A stretch of DNA of 64,000 bases, from assembly GCA_002307135.1 (NCBI GenBank), contig DBTQ01000036.1:208913-272912 (forward strand), given 5' to 3'. Position numbers and translations under genes: made by a program. This DNA comes from Bacteroidetes bacterium UBA1312 (GTDB taxonomy: Bacteria > Bacteroidota > Bacteroidia > Chitinophagales > Chitinophagaceae). Below the pieces are notes generated by a model. It did no database searches and was not told where the DNA came from. It saw only the letters and a list, made by a program, of their open reading frames with translations. This document shows positions 17,156 through 25,116 of this stretch, piece after piece (position 1 is the stretch's first letter; each line of letters opens with the position of its first letter).

Positions 17156-17749
17156 ATGTACAAGATTATTATTCTTTGGATAACAATGTCATTATGCCCT
17201 TTTTCAAAAACAGAAGCACAATCATTTAAACCGCCAATACATGAATTTTGCGGGTACTTGCATCATATTTTCAACGCAGATATTGATGATCCTGACGTTA
17301 GCTTCAGCATTATAACGTCATCAAAGGAAATTGCGCTCAATTTTAAATATGATAAATCAACCAAATCTTTTTACTGGCAAGACAGTAGTATTATTATGAT
17401 ATTTTATGGTTCATGGTATCCTTCTGGCACTACGGAGATGAATACGTTGTACCACAATAAATCTGAAACGGAATACCTTATGTCTATGCCTCATATTATA
17501 AAGGCTCAAAATAAAAAGGTATTTATTAACCCTATGGACTCTACGAAATATTATCATTATACGAGCAGAAAGAAAATTCATTTTACCGCATTCGATTACG
17601 AGGATTACAAGCCCTATGAGCAAACATACGGTCAATTAAAAAAGAGTTTCGGTCTGTTTGGTAAAGGATACATTTTGCCTGATATGGTCAAATCGGGTAA
17701 TAAAACGTATATCGTCAATTACTTTTATAAGAAGAGCAAGTGCAAATAA
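17156..17749 (+). CDS. Putative secreted immunity protein, copy 2 (paralogue of 15244-15834)
   Basis: The 197-residue protein has the same signal peptide and N-terminal ~70 residues as copy 1, apart from a few changes. It shares INPMD..KYYHYTS and the C-terminal DMVKSGNKTYIVNYFYKK segment. Residues ~75-112 and ~143-165 differ, with indels. This mosaic pattern is expected where toxin-contacting segments change while the scaffold is kept. No cognate toxin is adjacent, only the scar just upstream. Confidence 0.72.
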   Translation: MYKIIILWITMSLCPFSKTEAQSFKPPIHEFCGYLHHIFNADIDDPDVSFSIITSSKEIALNFKYDKSTKSFYWQDSSIIMIFYGSWYPSGTTEMNTLYHNKSETEYLMSMPHIIKAQNKKVFINPMDSTKYYHYTSRKKIHFTAFDYEDYKPYEQTYGQLKKSFGLFGKGYILPDMVKSGNKTYIVNYFYKKSKCK

Positions 17750-17833
17750 GCATGTATAAGAGTGTGATGAGTTCACCTTTATAGATGTTGAAGTGTCGGC
17801 AAGAGCAGCCTACTTACAAGTAAAAATGTCAAT

Positions 17834-17932
17834 GGCATCACGTGTCCTTTTTGTATTTGCTCCGCTTCAAAAAACAAAATGAAAATAAAAAAGAGACAAC
17901 ATGATATACGCCACGCACACAGCTCGGCACGT
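17834..17932 (+). repeat. Repeat B, copy 1 (~99 bp)
   Basis: It runs from GGCATCACGTGTCC to CTCGGCACGT. It is almost identical to 19427-19524, and its first 28 nt recur at 63973-64000. The right end carries an ATG plus nine codons (ATGATATACGCC onward) that supply the start of the orphan toxin frame. The left and right ends both carry CACGTG-type sequence. Confidence 0.85.
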
Positions 17933-18728
17933 TTATAGTTTTGACCCGGTTGCTTTTGCTATGAATGTAGATCCGTTGGCGCATAAGTTTCCGTGGCAAT
18001 CACCGTATAGTGTATTTGACAATAGCCCTATTTGGAAAAATGACCCAACTGGTGCAGCAGCTAGCCCATCAACTGAAGTAACAGATAATGGCAGTTATTA
18101 TACAGTTGTTAATGGTAAAGCTGATGGAGATAGAAATATTTATGTTGTGGGATCAGATGGTAATAGAACAGGGGCAATAATAGGTAAATCTTTAACTGAA
18201 TATTCATTTCTAAGTGATAAAGGAGAAGCAGTAAAAGGAGCAATTATAAAGCCAAATGACAACTCAGGGGAAAACTTTCTCAATAATGAAATTATTGGTT
18301 CAAATCTGAATGTGATGAGGTATATTTCTCATGCGACTGGTGGTCAGACTTATGACTTTAAAACAAGAGGAATGGGTAAAAATCTTGACAAAATTCATCA
18401 AGACCAATACAAATATAGAGGGATGCCCGTTAATGGCGTTATAGGATTGGGCAATACGGGTGGTGGTAAAGTATATGCCTCTGGTAGAGATATTGGTAAT
18501 GTGGGTGCAGGTATTGTAGCGGGCAACAATGGTTTAAGTTGGGGTGCGGCAAGGCTTGGCTTTGATGCCTTACAAAGCTACCAACGTCATGGTTTTGATA
18601 CTGAAGGTCAGCCAACACAGCAAGCAGAAAGGGTGGGACATGAAATAGGCATTAAATTATACAATGACGATTATATAAAAGATTTATGGAAGGAGTCAAT
18701 TAGTCCAGCGGTTGGACCTAAATATTAA
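17901..18728 (+). CDS. Orphan RHS-tail toxin cassette, Ntox44-like tip
   Basis: The 275-residue frame starts inside repeat B. From codon 12 it shows the same RHS core end as the main toxin (FDPVAFAMNVDPLAHKFPW, SPYSVFDNSP, DPTGAAA). The DNA is also closely similar to 14406-14531. The tip has YDFKTRGMGKNLDK, then YRGMPVNG, GRDIGNVGAGIVAG, a Gly-rich helix pair and ERVGHEIG. This resembles polymorphic toxin type 44 (tentative). There is no signal peptide or upstream domain, so it is probably a silent tip for recombination into the main toxin rather than a secreted protein by itself. Confidence 0.7.
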   Translation: MIYATHTARHVYSFDPVAFAMNVDPLAHKFPWQSPYSVFDNSPIWKNDPTGAAASPSTEVTDNGSYYTVVNGKADGDRNIYVVGSDGNRTGAIIGKSLTEYSFLSDKGEAVKGAIIKPNDNSGENFLNNEIIGSNLNVMRYISHATGGQTYDFKTRGMGKNLDKIHQDQYKYRGMPVNGVIGLGNTGGGKVYASGRDIGNVGAGIVAGNNGLSWGAARLGFDALQSYQRHGFDTEGQPTQQAERVGHEIGIKLYNDDYIKDLWKESISPAVGPKY

Positions 18729-18739
18729 TACTTATTTTT

Positions 18740-19207
18740 ATGAGAAAAGCATTTAAAATCATTGGGGCAATAATAATCTTTATTGTCTTGTTATTGTTGT
18801 GGTTTGACCAATCACGTAGTTTCTATTGTGTAGATGGCAATAAATATATCACTGTTTGGAAAAGATCTAAAGGAATCTGCTATATTATTCCTGATAAATA
18901 TTATGGAATATTCAGCCCATCTAATGGTTATATAAAATCTACCATTGATAATGCAATGACAATTTATTGGACTAAATCACTTCCTAATACTTTAATCATT
19001 AAATGCGGGAATGATTATACGATTAGCAATAGTAGTAGCAAGAACAAGATTACTATTATTGATTATAATAGTGATAGTACTAAATATCATGCAATAATTT
19101 ACAAATCCAGTTTAATACAATTTGGAGCGGTAAAAGAAAATGTGGATTTTATAGATTTGGGTATTCTTGAAGGTTACGCAAAGGATAAATATGGTAAGAA
19201 TTTGTAG
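18740..19207 (+). CDS. Putative membrane-anchored immunity protein of the orphan cassette
   Basis: The 155-residue protein begins 11 bp after the orphan toxin stop. It has an N-terminal membrane anchor (about 5-23, IIGAIIIFIVLLLLWF) and then a beta-rich, probably periplasmic, domain with no recognised family. Position directly behind a toxin tip is the main reason to call it immunity. It is a single copy in this window. Confidence 0.6.
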   Translation: MRKAFKIIGAIIIFIVLLLLWFDQSRSFYCVDGNKYITVWKRSKGICYIIPDKYYGIFSPSNGYIKSTIDNAMTIYWTKSLPNTLIIKCGNDYTISNSSSKNKITIIDYNSDSTKYHAIIYKSSLIQFGAVKENVDFIDLGILEGYAKDKYGKNL

Positions 19208-19327
19208 TTGTGATGATGGTGTAATGTTTTATATGTGGGTAGTTTATGAATAATAATGAGATGAGCCATTGGGTTAATTGTAAACGATAAAGCTTCTTCA
19301 AGTTATTTTTTGGTGTTATCCCCAGTT

Positions 19328-19367
19328 CTCCATAGTTTCTTAGGTATGAGTAGAGCCAACTATGGAG
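19328..19367. repeat. 10-bp inverted repeat
   Basis: CTCCATAGTT (19328-19337) and AACTATGGAG (19358-19367) are perfect complements with a 20-nt loop. It lies downstream of the putative immunity gene. There is no T-run, so it is not a standard terminator. Confidence 0.5.
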
Positions 19368-19379
19368 CAATAAGTTGAT

Positions 19380-19404
19380 GGTCATGTTTCAAGTTTGGCG
19401 TTAT
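19380..19404 (+). mobile_element. IS1-family-like end remnant
   Basis: GTCATGTTTCAAGTTTGGCG, followed by TTATAA, resembles the IS end at 62961-62985 (GGTAATGTTTCAGATTTGGC, then GTTAC). No transposase lies next to it. It is 22 bp left of repeat B copy 2. Confidence 0.5.
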
Positions 19405-19426
19405 AATAAAAAATGGAAAAAAAAGC

Positions 19427-19524
19427 GGCATCACGTGTCCTTTTTGTATTTGCTCAGCTTCAAAATGCTAAATGAAAATAAAAAGAGACAACATGATATA
19501 CGCCACGCACACAGCTCGGCACGT
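19427..19524 (+). repeat. Repeat B, copy 2 (~98 bp)
   Basis: Nearly identical to 17834-17932. The left flank (AAAAGC before GGCATC) is also shared with copy 3 at the right edge. It again ends in the ATG-containing segment, here fused to a 21-bp tandem repeat instead of an RHS tail. Confidence 0.85.
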
Positions 19525-19618
19525 GTCGGGCTATCATTTTATTAGGTCGAGCTATGGTTTTATTAGGTCGAGCTATCATTTTACTAGGATGGGCTATGAT
19601 TTTGTTAGGTCGAGCTGA
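19493..19618 (+). pseudogene. Short frame starting in repeat B and running into heptapeptide repeats
   Basis: The 41-codon frame has the same first ten codons as the orphan toxin (MIYATHTARH). It then encodes about four copies of a heptad-like unit, of the GYHFIRS and SYGFIRS kind, and stops inside the fifth DNA unit. It is probably a decayed or never-functional cassette junction. Translation is unproven. Confidence 0.35.
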
Positions 19619-19655
19619 CCTTTTACTAGGATGAGCTATGGTTTTATAAGCTGCA
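19530..19655. repeat. 21-bp tandem repeat, six units
   Basis: The units start at 19530, 19551, 19572, 19593, 19614 and 19635. The consensus is GCTATSRTTTTAYTAGGWYGR. Because 21 is a multiple of 3 the units stay in frame. The last unit is degenerate (ATAAGCTGCA end). There are no spacers between units, so it is not a CRISPR. Confidence 0.85.
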
Positions 19656-19690
19656 GCCAGGAGCAGGGTAGTTGCTGCTAAGGTACAAAA

Positions 19691-19726
19691 AAAATACCGT
19701 AACTATTAGTTGAGTTACGGTATTTT
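19691..19726 (-). terminator. Rho-independent terminator of the 160-residue gene
   Basis: AAAATACCGTAACT (19691-19704) pairs with AGTTACGGTATTTT (19713-19726) around an 8-nt loop. On the minus strand it is followed by a run of eight T. It lies 17 bp past the stop. Confidence 0.8.
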
Positions 19727-19743
19727 ATTCTGTTGATATTCAA

Positions 19744-20226
19744 TTATTTATTTTCTTGTACTTTTTTATCGGTTGTATTGCTTCCGAAACGGGCATTCCA
19801 GGCATCCACTTCCTGCATAGCCAGGTCGAGCGATGCATTGTTTTTTCGGCTCACCTGTAGCACCTCGGCATAAGCATCTACATCCTGCATAATGTCCATG
19901 CTGTTGGCGGTTTGTGTTTCGCTGCTACTTTCCAGCAAGCTGATCACGGCTTGGCGGGCTTCTTCCAGCTTACTGTCGTAGGCCAGCCGAGCCACCAGGT
20001 CGGTAGGGTTGCTTTCGCGTGGCAGGCTGTTGATGTTGTTGTTGGCAATCTGGCTGACCATACGTGCATAGCCTTCGCGCCCTTCGGCCATTGTGCGCAG
20101 CCCCGGTTTCTGTGCATCTACAAGGTTTACTTTAAAGGGGTTCATACTCACGCTTAGGTTGCGTATGGTGTTGGTAACGGTGTCAATGAATGTGGCTGGC
20201 GCCGGGTTGACAATGAAGTAAGGCAT
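19744..20226 (-). CDS. Hypothetical protein
   Basis: This 160-residue protein has no recognised family, no signal peptide and no membrane segment. It is mostly helical (ARMVSQIANNNINSL, LEEARQAVISLLESS, LDLAMQEVDAWNARFG) with an Asn/Lys-rich end. It is clearly more GC-rich than the toxin island beside it and has its own terminator. These points support a real, separately transcribed gene. Confidence 0.6.
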   Translation of the reverse strand: MPYFIVNPAPATFIDTVTNTIRNLSVSMNPFKVNLVDAQKPGLRTMAEGREGYARMVSQIANNNINSLPRESNPTDLVARLAYDSKLEEARQAVISLLESSSETQTANSMDIMQDVDAYAEVLQVSRKNNASLDLAMQEVDAWNARFGSNTTDKKVQENK

Positions 20227-20482
20227 AATTTTTTTAATTTTTAAAAAGTGAAATAATGAATGATAAACGCAAACTTATGTAATTAATTGTCTTTACTGTT
20301 ATTATTTTTACAAATTGTTTTATTGTATTTATTTTAATAAAATGTTATGTATTTTATATCAAAAAAAATGAGCAGGATTTATACAATCCGGCTTTTGCCG
20401 GCAGTCCATTTCCCCTTTTGTTTTTGTGGCTATGCAGCCCAATAATTAATGTATAATGAATGATGTATTAAATTCATATAAA
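20227..20482. other. AT-rich divergent intergenic region
   Basis: About 250 bp, strongly AT-rich around 20280-20345. The segment ATCCGGCTTTTGCCGGCAGTC near 20386-20406 could form a short hairpin (CCGGC...GCCGG). No gene is seen. Confidence 0.4.
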
Positions 20483-20514
20483 TTTGTACTAAGATATAGT
20501 TTTGTATATCTTCG
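20483..20514 (+). promoter_or_regulatory. Promoter of the histidine kinase gene
   Basis: TTTG (20483-20486), a 20-nt spacer, then TATCTTCG (20507-20514) match the Bacteroidota -33/-7 consensus well. The predicted start site near 20521 leaves about 12 nt before the TTG start codon. Confidence 0.55.
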
Positions 20515-20532
20515 TAATAAAGATCATTACAA

Positions 20533-23340
20533 TTGAAGGTATTAGTAATTGTTTTATTTATTTTATTTTCATATTCTCTTTATGGGCAAGAGCATAAGGA
20601 TCGTATTATTGATGCTACCAAGTATGCGCTTTCCAACAGTAATGATGTTATTAATACGGTTAATGTTTTAGATAGTTTATCATATACCTATGCTGCCATC
20701 AATCCGCAGGAGGGTATCAAGTATGGGCAGCAGATGCTTCTTTTGTCGGAGCAATTGGGTTTTGAACAGGGGGTAGCTACAGCCAGTTCCAATATCGGTG
20801 TCAACTATGCCGAGTTGTCGGATTTCCCCAATGCATTGAGTTACGATTTTAAAGCGTTGAAGTTGTGCACCAATGCCGGCAATAAAAAGGGGATGGCTTG
20901 CAATTTGGTCAATATCGGGCTGGTGTATCTGGCTCAAACAGATTTTGCGCGGGCACTCAATTATTTTTATAAGGGGTTGCGGATTTATGAAGAGCTGTCC
21001 GATCAAAAGAATATTGCTGCTACTTTAAATAATGTGGGTAATGTTTATCTGGTGCAGAAGAATTATCCCAAAGCGGCACAAAATTATCAGCAGGCATTAA
21101 AAATTTATCAAACACTTCATTTTATTGATGGTACAGCTATTTGTCTGGGCAACCTAGGTGTGGTCTGTAAGGAACAAGGCAATTATAGGAAGGCGCTGGA
21201 CTATCATTTGGAGGCCTTGGCAGCACTGAAGCAATCGAATAATAAATATGCACTGCAAACAAATCTTGCTGATATAGGTATTATATATCGGCATTTAAAC
21301 AATTATACGGAAGCACTGGCGTATCAGTCTATGGCTTTGTCCATGAGCGAGGAGTTGGGTAATCAACAAAATATTGCGCTCAACTTGGGCAATATCGGGG
21401 AAACGTATTTGGCTATCGGCACCGGCAATGCCGATACGTTCCATTCCAATGGTTTGATAAAGCGGGGGAAGCAAAATAATTTGCGGAGCGCTGTTGATTT
21501 TTTGCAGCGTGCAATAGCGGTTTGCAAAACCACAAGTTATAATAGTGCACTGATCGAATTTAACAGTTGCCTGGCAGATGCCTATTATCAGTTGGGTAAG
21601 TATCAGCTGGCATTTGATGTATTGAAGGACAAAGAGTTGTTGAGCGATTCACTTTTTTCGCCGAAAAAAATGGGTGAAATGACGCGGGTAGAGGTCAAGC
21701 GTGCGCTCGAACTTAAAGACAAACAGTTAATAATAGACCAGCAGAATGTAGAGTTGCGAAAGCATAATGTTTTAATCTACATTTTCTTTGCGATTACGCT
21801 TGTGCTTATCCTCATTATTGCCACCAATTATTTGTATGCTTTCCGAAAGTCAAATTTGCATCTGGAGAAGGAAAATAGGGAAACGCTGAGTCTGCTGCTG
21901 GAGGCACAGTTTTTGGCTAAAGTAGGCAGCTGGAATGTGGATGTGGCTAAAAATGAGATCTACTGGTCGGAAGGTACCCGTATTACTTATGGTGTGGATA
22001 AGGATTTCAAACCCAGTTTTGAAGCTTTTATATCGATGATACACCCGGAGGATCGGGATCGTATTGTAGCAGGAATAATGGATGGGCAGAAAACGGGCAA
22101 AACAGTTAAGTATATTTTTCGGATTGTACGACCCGATGGCGGTATAAGGGTGCTGAACGGCATTACTAAATTTGAACTGGGTAAAGACGGGAAGCCCACT
22201 CGGGTTTATGGTATATCGCACGATATTACGGAGCTTAACCTTGCAGAAGAAACGCTCCGAAAGTCGGAAGCCAATATTAAGACCATTTTCGACAATACAG
22301 ATACGGCTTATATTTTGGTCGATGCTCAGTTGAATATTATTTCGTTCAATAAACCGGCTCAGGAATTTGCTCAGGAAATGCTGCAGCTTGCTTTGTCTGG
22401 CGGCAATCCTATTTTGTTCTATTTTCCTGAAGAGGATCGGGTAGCAGTGAGTCAACAGTTTGACCGGGTGTTGGGGGCGGAGAGTATCAGTTTTGAATCG
22501 AAATACACTAGCCACAATGCTACTGAAAAATGGTACGAGTTTCATTATATTCCTGTACTGTTTTTCGACAACAATGTTTCTGCTATTATTATGTCCGTTA
22601 TGGATATTACGAAACGCAAAAGGTCGGAACAGCTGACCAAAGAGCTTGTTGACAATTTACAAAAAAAGAACAACGATCTCAATCAGTTTGCTTATATCAT
22701 TTCGCACAACCTCAGAGCACCAATAGTGAAGGTACTAGGCCTTGCGGGATTATTTAATAAAGAGGATGCCTTTGATGACAATAAAAAGATAGTCGGTTAT
22801 ATTGCTGAAGAAGTGAGCCGGCTGGACAAAATTATTAAAGACTTGAATGATATTATTGCCATTCGGGATGTGCGTTACGATGCCAAGGAGCTTGTCGTTT
22901 TTCAGGATAATGTTAATTTGATTACAGATGTTTTAAAACAACAGATTAAAGCGGCCAATGTGACGATCTCCACCCACTTTGAGGTAACGGATATAGCTAC
23001 TGCAAAGGCTTATTTGTATAGTATCATGTACAACCTGATGTCCAATGCCATCAAATACCGTTCACCCAACAGGCCATTGCATATTGATGTGGCTACAAAA
23101 GAAGAGGATGGTATGATCAGGTTGTCGGTAGCAGACAATGGTATGGGTATTGACTTGAATAAATATGGCGATGAGCTCTTTGGTTTGTATAAAAGATTCA
23201 ATAGTAAAAACATAGAAGGTAATGGACTCGGGTTGTACTTAGTAAAGACCCAAGTGGCGTCGTTAGGCGGTTATATACGGCTCAATTCTGAAATAGATAA
23301 AGGAACTACGTTTTATATTTATTTACCCAAAAATCAATAA
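20533..23340 (+). CDS. TPR-PAS-PAS sensor histidine kinase
   Basis: The 935-residue kinase has a signal peptide (about 1-18) and about seven tetratricopeptide repeats in the periplasm (55-370). One membrane helix (412-433) and a short coiled coil follow. Then come PAS domains at ~460-565 and ~578-695, a HisKA domain with H725 (IISHNLRAP), and a HATPase_c domain with N box MYNLMSNAIKYRS, G1 VADNGMGIDL and G2 GNGLGLYLVKT. The start is TTG. An in-frame stop lies at 20518, and the first internal ATG would remove the signal peptide. The response regulator follows after 2 bp. The signal sensed is unknown. Confidence 0.9.
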   Translation: MKVLVIVLFILFSYSLYGQEHKDRIIDATKYALSNSNDVINTVNVLDSLSYTYAAINPQEGIKYGQQMLLLSEQLGFEQGVATASSNIGVNYAELSDFPNALSYDFKALKLCTNAGNKKGMACNLVNIGLVYLAQTDFARALNYFYKGLRIYEELSDQKNIAATLNNVGNVYLVQKNYPKAAQNYQQALKIYQTLHFIDGTAICLGNLGVVCKEQGNYRKALDYHLEALAALKQSNNKYALQTNLADIGIIYRHLNNYTEALAYQSMALSMSEELGNQQNIALNLGNIGETYLAIGTGNADTFHSNGLIKRGKQNNLRSAVDFLQRAIAVCKTTSYNSALIEFNSCLADAYYQLGKYQLAFDVLKDKELLSDSLFSPKKMGEMTRVEVKRALELKDKQLIIDQQNVELRKHNVLIYIFFAITLVLILIIATNYLYAFRKSNLHLEKENRETLSLLLEAQFLAKVGSWNVDVAKNEIYWSEGTRITYGVDKDFKPSFEAFISMIHPEDRDRIVAGIMDGQKTGKTVKYIFRIVRPDGGIRVLNGITKFELGKDGKPTRVYGISHDITELNLAEETLRKSEANIKTIFDNTDTAYILVDAQLNIISFNKPAQEFAQEMLQLALSGGNPILFYFPEEDRVAVSQQFDRVLGAESISFESKYTSHNATEKWYEFHYIPVLFFDNNVSAIIMSVMDITKRKRSEQLTKELVDNLQKKNNDLNQFAYIISHNLRAPIVKVLGLAGLFNKEDAFDDNKKIVGYIAEEVSRLDKIIKDLNDIIAIRDVRYDAKELVVFQDNVNLITDVLKQQIKAANVTISTHFEVTDIATAKAYLYSIMYNLMSNAIKYRSPNRPLHIDVATKEEDGMIRLSVADNGMGIDLNKYGDELFGLYKRFNSKNIEGNGLGLYLVKTQVASLGGYIRLNSEIDKGTTFYIYLPKNQ

Positions 23341-23342
23341 AC

Positions 23343-23723
23343 ATGGAAATGTTCGACAACATCTTTTTGATAGATGATGATGCAATAATCAATTTTATTA
23401 CGATGAGAATATTGAATATGGCGGGTATTGCAAAAAATGTTGTGGCATTTGATAATGCACCTGATGCATTAAAGATGATTGAAGAACGTGCGGATAGTGC
23501 TACTAATGATCTCCTGTTTTTGGACATCAATATGCCCGATATGGATGGGTGGGCGTTTCTGGATGTATTTGAACGATTACCCGAACAGATTACCCGAAAT
23601 TATAAAATAGTTATGCTCAGCTCTTCCATCAACCCACACGATATGGAACGGTCGAGAAGCTATAAATCGGTCAAACAATTTATTTCAAAACCATTCAGTA
23701 TAGACCAACTCAATATTGTGTAA
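23343..23723 (+). CDS. Single-domain response regulator
   Basis: A 126-residue CheY-like receiver with the acidic pair IDDDA near the N-terminus. The phospho-acceptor is D61 in LFLDINMPDMDGW, with Ser/Thr in VMLSSS and Lys in ISKPF. There is no output domain. It is probably the partner of the preceding kinase (2-bp gap) and acts through protein contacts or phosphotransfer. Confidence 0.92.
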   Translation: MEMFDNIFLIDDDAIINFITMRILNMAGIAKNVVAFDNAPDALKMIEERADSATNDLLFLDINMPDMDGWAFLDVFERLPEQITRNYKIVMLSSSINPHDMERSRSYKSVKQFISKPFSIDQLNIV

Positions 23724-23806
23724 AATGAGGAATGCTTTGTCGTATCTGCCTGTTTGGGTACTGCATTGTTTGTATTTTTGTCAGTATTCAACTGGTCAAA
23801 TAGTGT

Positions 23807-24442
23807 ATGGATCCTTATAAGGTAACGATAGCAACATGGAATGAGCTTGCCCTCCTGTATGAGGAAAAGTTTATGGATATGGTACTCTACAACGATACGT
23901 ATGATGTTTTCTGCGGGCTTGTGCCAACACATGGCGCTTCAATATTGGAAATCGGTTGCGGACCAGGCAATATTACCCGTTATCTGTTGTCCCAAAGGCC
24001 TGATTTTAAAATATGGGCAACTGATGTAGCTCCCAATATGATTGAACGGGCTCAGAAAAACAATCCGGCAGCCGAATGTATTGTGTTGGATTGCCGGCAA
24101 ATTGGCTCTTTGAACAGGACCTTTGATGCAGTTGTCTGCGGTTTCTGCCTGCCTTATTTGTCGAAAGAGGATGCCGCACAAATGATTTGTGATTGTGCGG
24201 CATTGCTCAAAAAAGATGGGATACTGTATTTCAGTGCAATTGAAGGCGAGTATAGCCGTTCGGGTTATGAAACGGGTAGCAGCGGTCAACTCAAAGCGTA
24301 TGTGTACTATTATGAGGAGGCTATACTGATGGAAATGCTACAGCAAAACTCATTTGAATTACTCAACCTCAGTCGTAAGTATTATACCGCAGTACACGGC
24401 AACACCTCCTGTCATCTGATCTTTATGGCCAGAAAAAAATAA
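23807..24442 (+). CDS. Class I SAM-dependent methyltransferase
   Basis: The 211-residue protein has motif I ILEIGCGPGNITRYLL, the acidic end of strand 2 in WATDVAPNMI, and motif IV VVCGFCLPYLS. The C-terminal half has SRKYYTAVHGNTSCHLI. The substrate is unknown. Its last 12 codons lie inside the left copy of a 71-bp direct repeat (24405-24475). Confidence 0.85.
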   Translation: MDPYKVTIATWNELALLYEEKFMDMVLYNDTYDVFCGLVPTHGASILEIGCGPGNITRYLLSQRPDFKIWATDVAPNMIERAQKNNPAAECIVLDCRQIGSLNRTFDAVVCGFCLPYLSKEDAAQMICDCAALLKKDGILYFSAIEGEYSRSGYETGSSGQLKAYVYYYEEAILMEMLQQNSFELLNLSRKYYTAVHGNTSCHLIFMARKK

Positions 24443-24475
24443 GACGAGTGGCTGCTATATAAATATTTCGCCGGC
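24405..24475. repeat. 71-bp direct repeat, left copy
   Basis: From CCTCCTGTCATCTGATC to ATTTCGCCGGC, identical base for base with 25282-25352. It contains the 3' end of the methyltransferase gene and, on the other strand, the last codons of the HMG-CoA-lyase-like gene. Confidence 0.95.
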
Positions 24476-24477
24476 AG

Positions 24478-25116
24478 TTAATTTCTCCTTCTATAAATAG
24501 ATGAAACATGTCCTACGTCAGAAGACCCTGCGGCAATCGCAAACCCCCATCTATTTACACTATAGTCCAATATGAGGTCGTTTCCGGATATACTCATTCT
24601 GGCTCGTTCAAAATTATAGCCAAATACCAATGGCACAAAAGGGTAAATAAAGACCTTTGGTCGTACATAAAAATATCCGTTTTTAAATTTCCCATGAACG
24701 ATTTTTGAGAAAATAAATCTGTCGTTATGGTACAAACTCAAGGTCAGTCGCTTTTTTGATCTCAATGCTATTTTAACCCATTGTTCTTTTGAATCAATAC
24801 GTTTGTTATTGCTATCCCGCCACGTAGTTTCAGGTAATTTTCTAAATAGTTGGTTTAATATTGTGCATCGTTCAGTATCACTTTGTCCATTGCCAGGAAT
24901 ATGTATTATTTTACCAACTGAAGCGTTGAAGCAATTTGCATATATGCCCTCCAATTTTTTGAGATCGTCTGCAGTTCTGATTTCGGTCTGAATATTTTTG
25001 TCGTTTATTTTAGACAAGGGTTTGCAACTTGTAGTCACAATTGTAAAAAACAATAAAAAAACGATTGCGTATTTTAGGCATTTTTCATACGTGGTACTGT
25101 TTCGCGTTATTGTCAT
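24478..25116 (-). CDS. Lipoprotein of unknown function, inserted between 71-bp repeats
   Basis: The 212-residue protein has a hydrophobic N-terminus (16-30) and a lipobox-like TTSC with Cys31, so it is a predicted outer-membrane or periplasmic lipoprotein. The body includes IYANCFNASVGKIIHIPGNG, an all-beta stretch (KRLTLSLYHNDRFIFSK, GYFYVRPKVFIYPF) and DLILDYSVNRWGF near the end. No family is recognised. Its stop is 3 bp from the left 71-bp repeat. Lower GC than its neighbours also fits acquisition. Confidence 0.7.
   Translation of the reverse strand: MTITRNSTTYEKCLKYAIVFLLFFTIVTTSCKPLSKINDKNIQTEIRTADDLKKLEGIYANCFNASVGKIIHIPGNGQSDTERCTILNQLFRKLPETTWRDSNNKRIDSKEQWVKIALRSKKRLTLSLYHNDRFIFSKIVHGKFKNGYFYVRPKVFIYPFVPLVFGYNFERARMSISGNDLILDYSVNRWGFAIAAGSSDVGHVSSIYRRRN

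Noticed and set aside
19530..19655. CRISPR array
   Set aside because: The 21-bp units are directly adjacent without spacers, and no cas gene is near.
21850..22545. 231-codon open frame opposite the histidine kinase
   Set aside because: It lies entirely antisense to the PAS and HisKA coding region, has no recognisable domain and is a compositional shadow.
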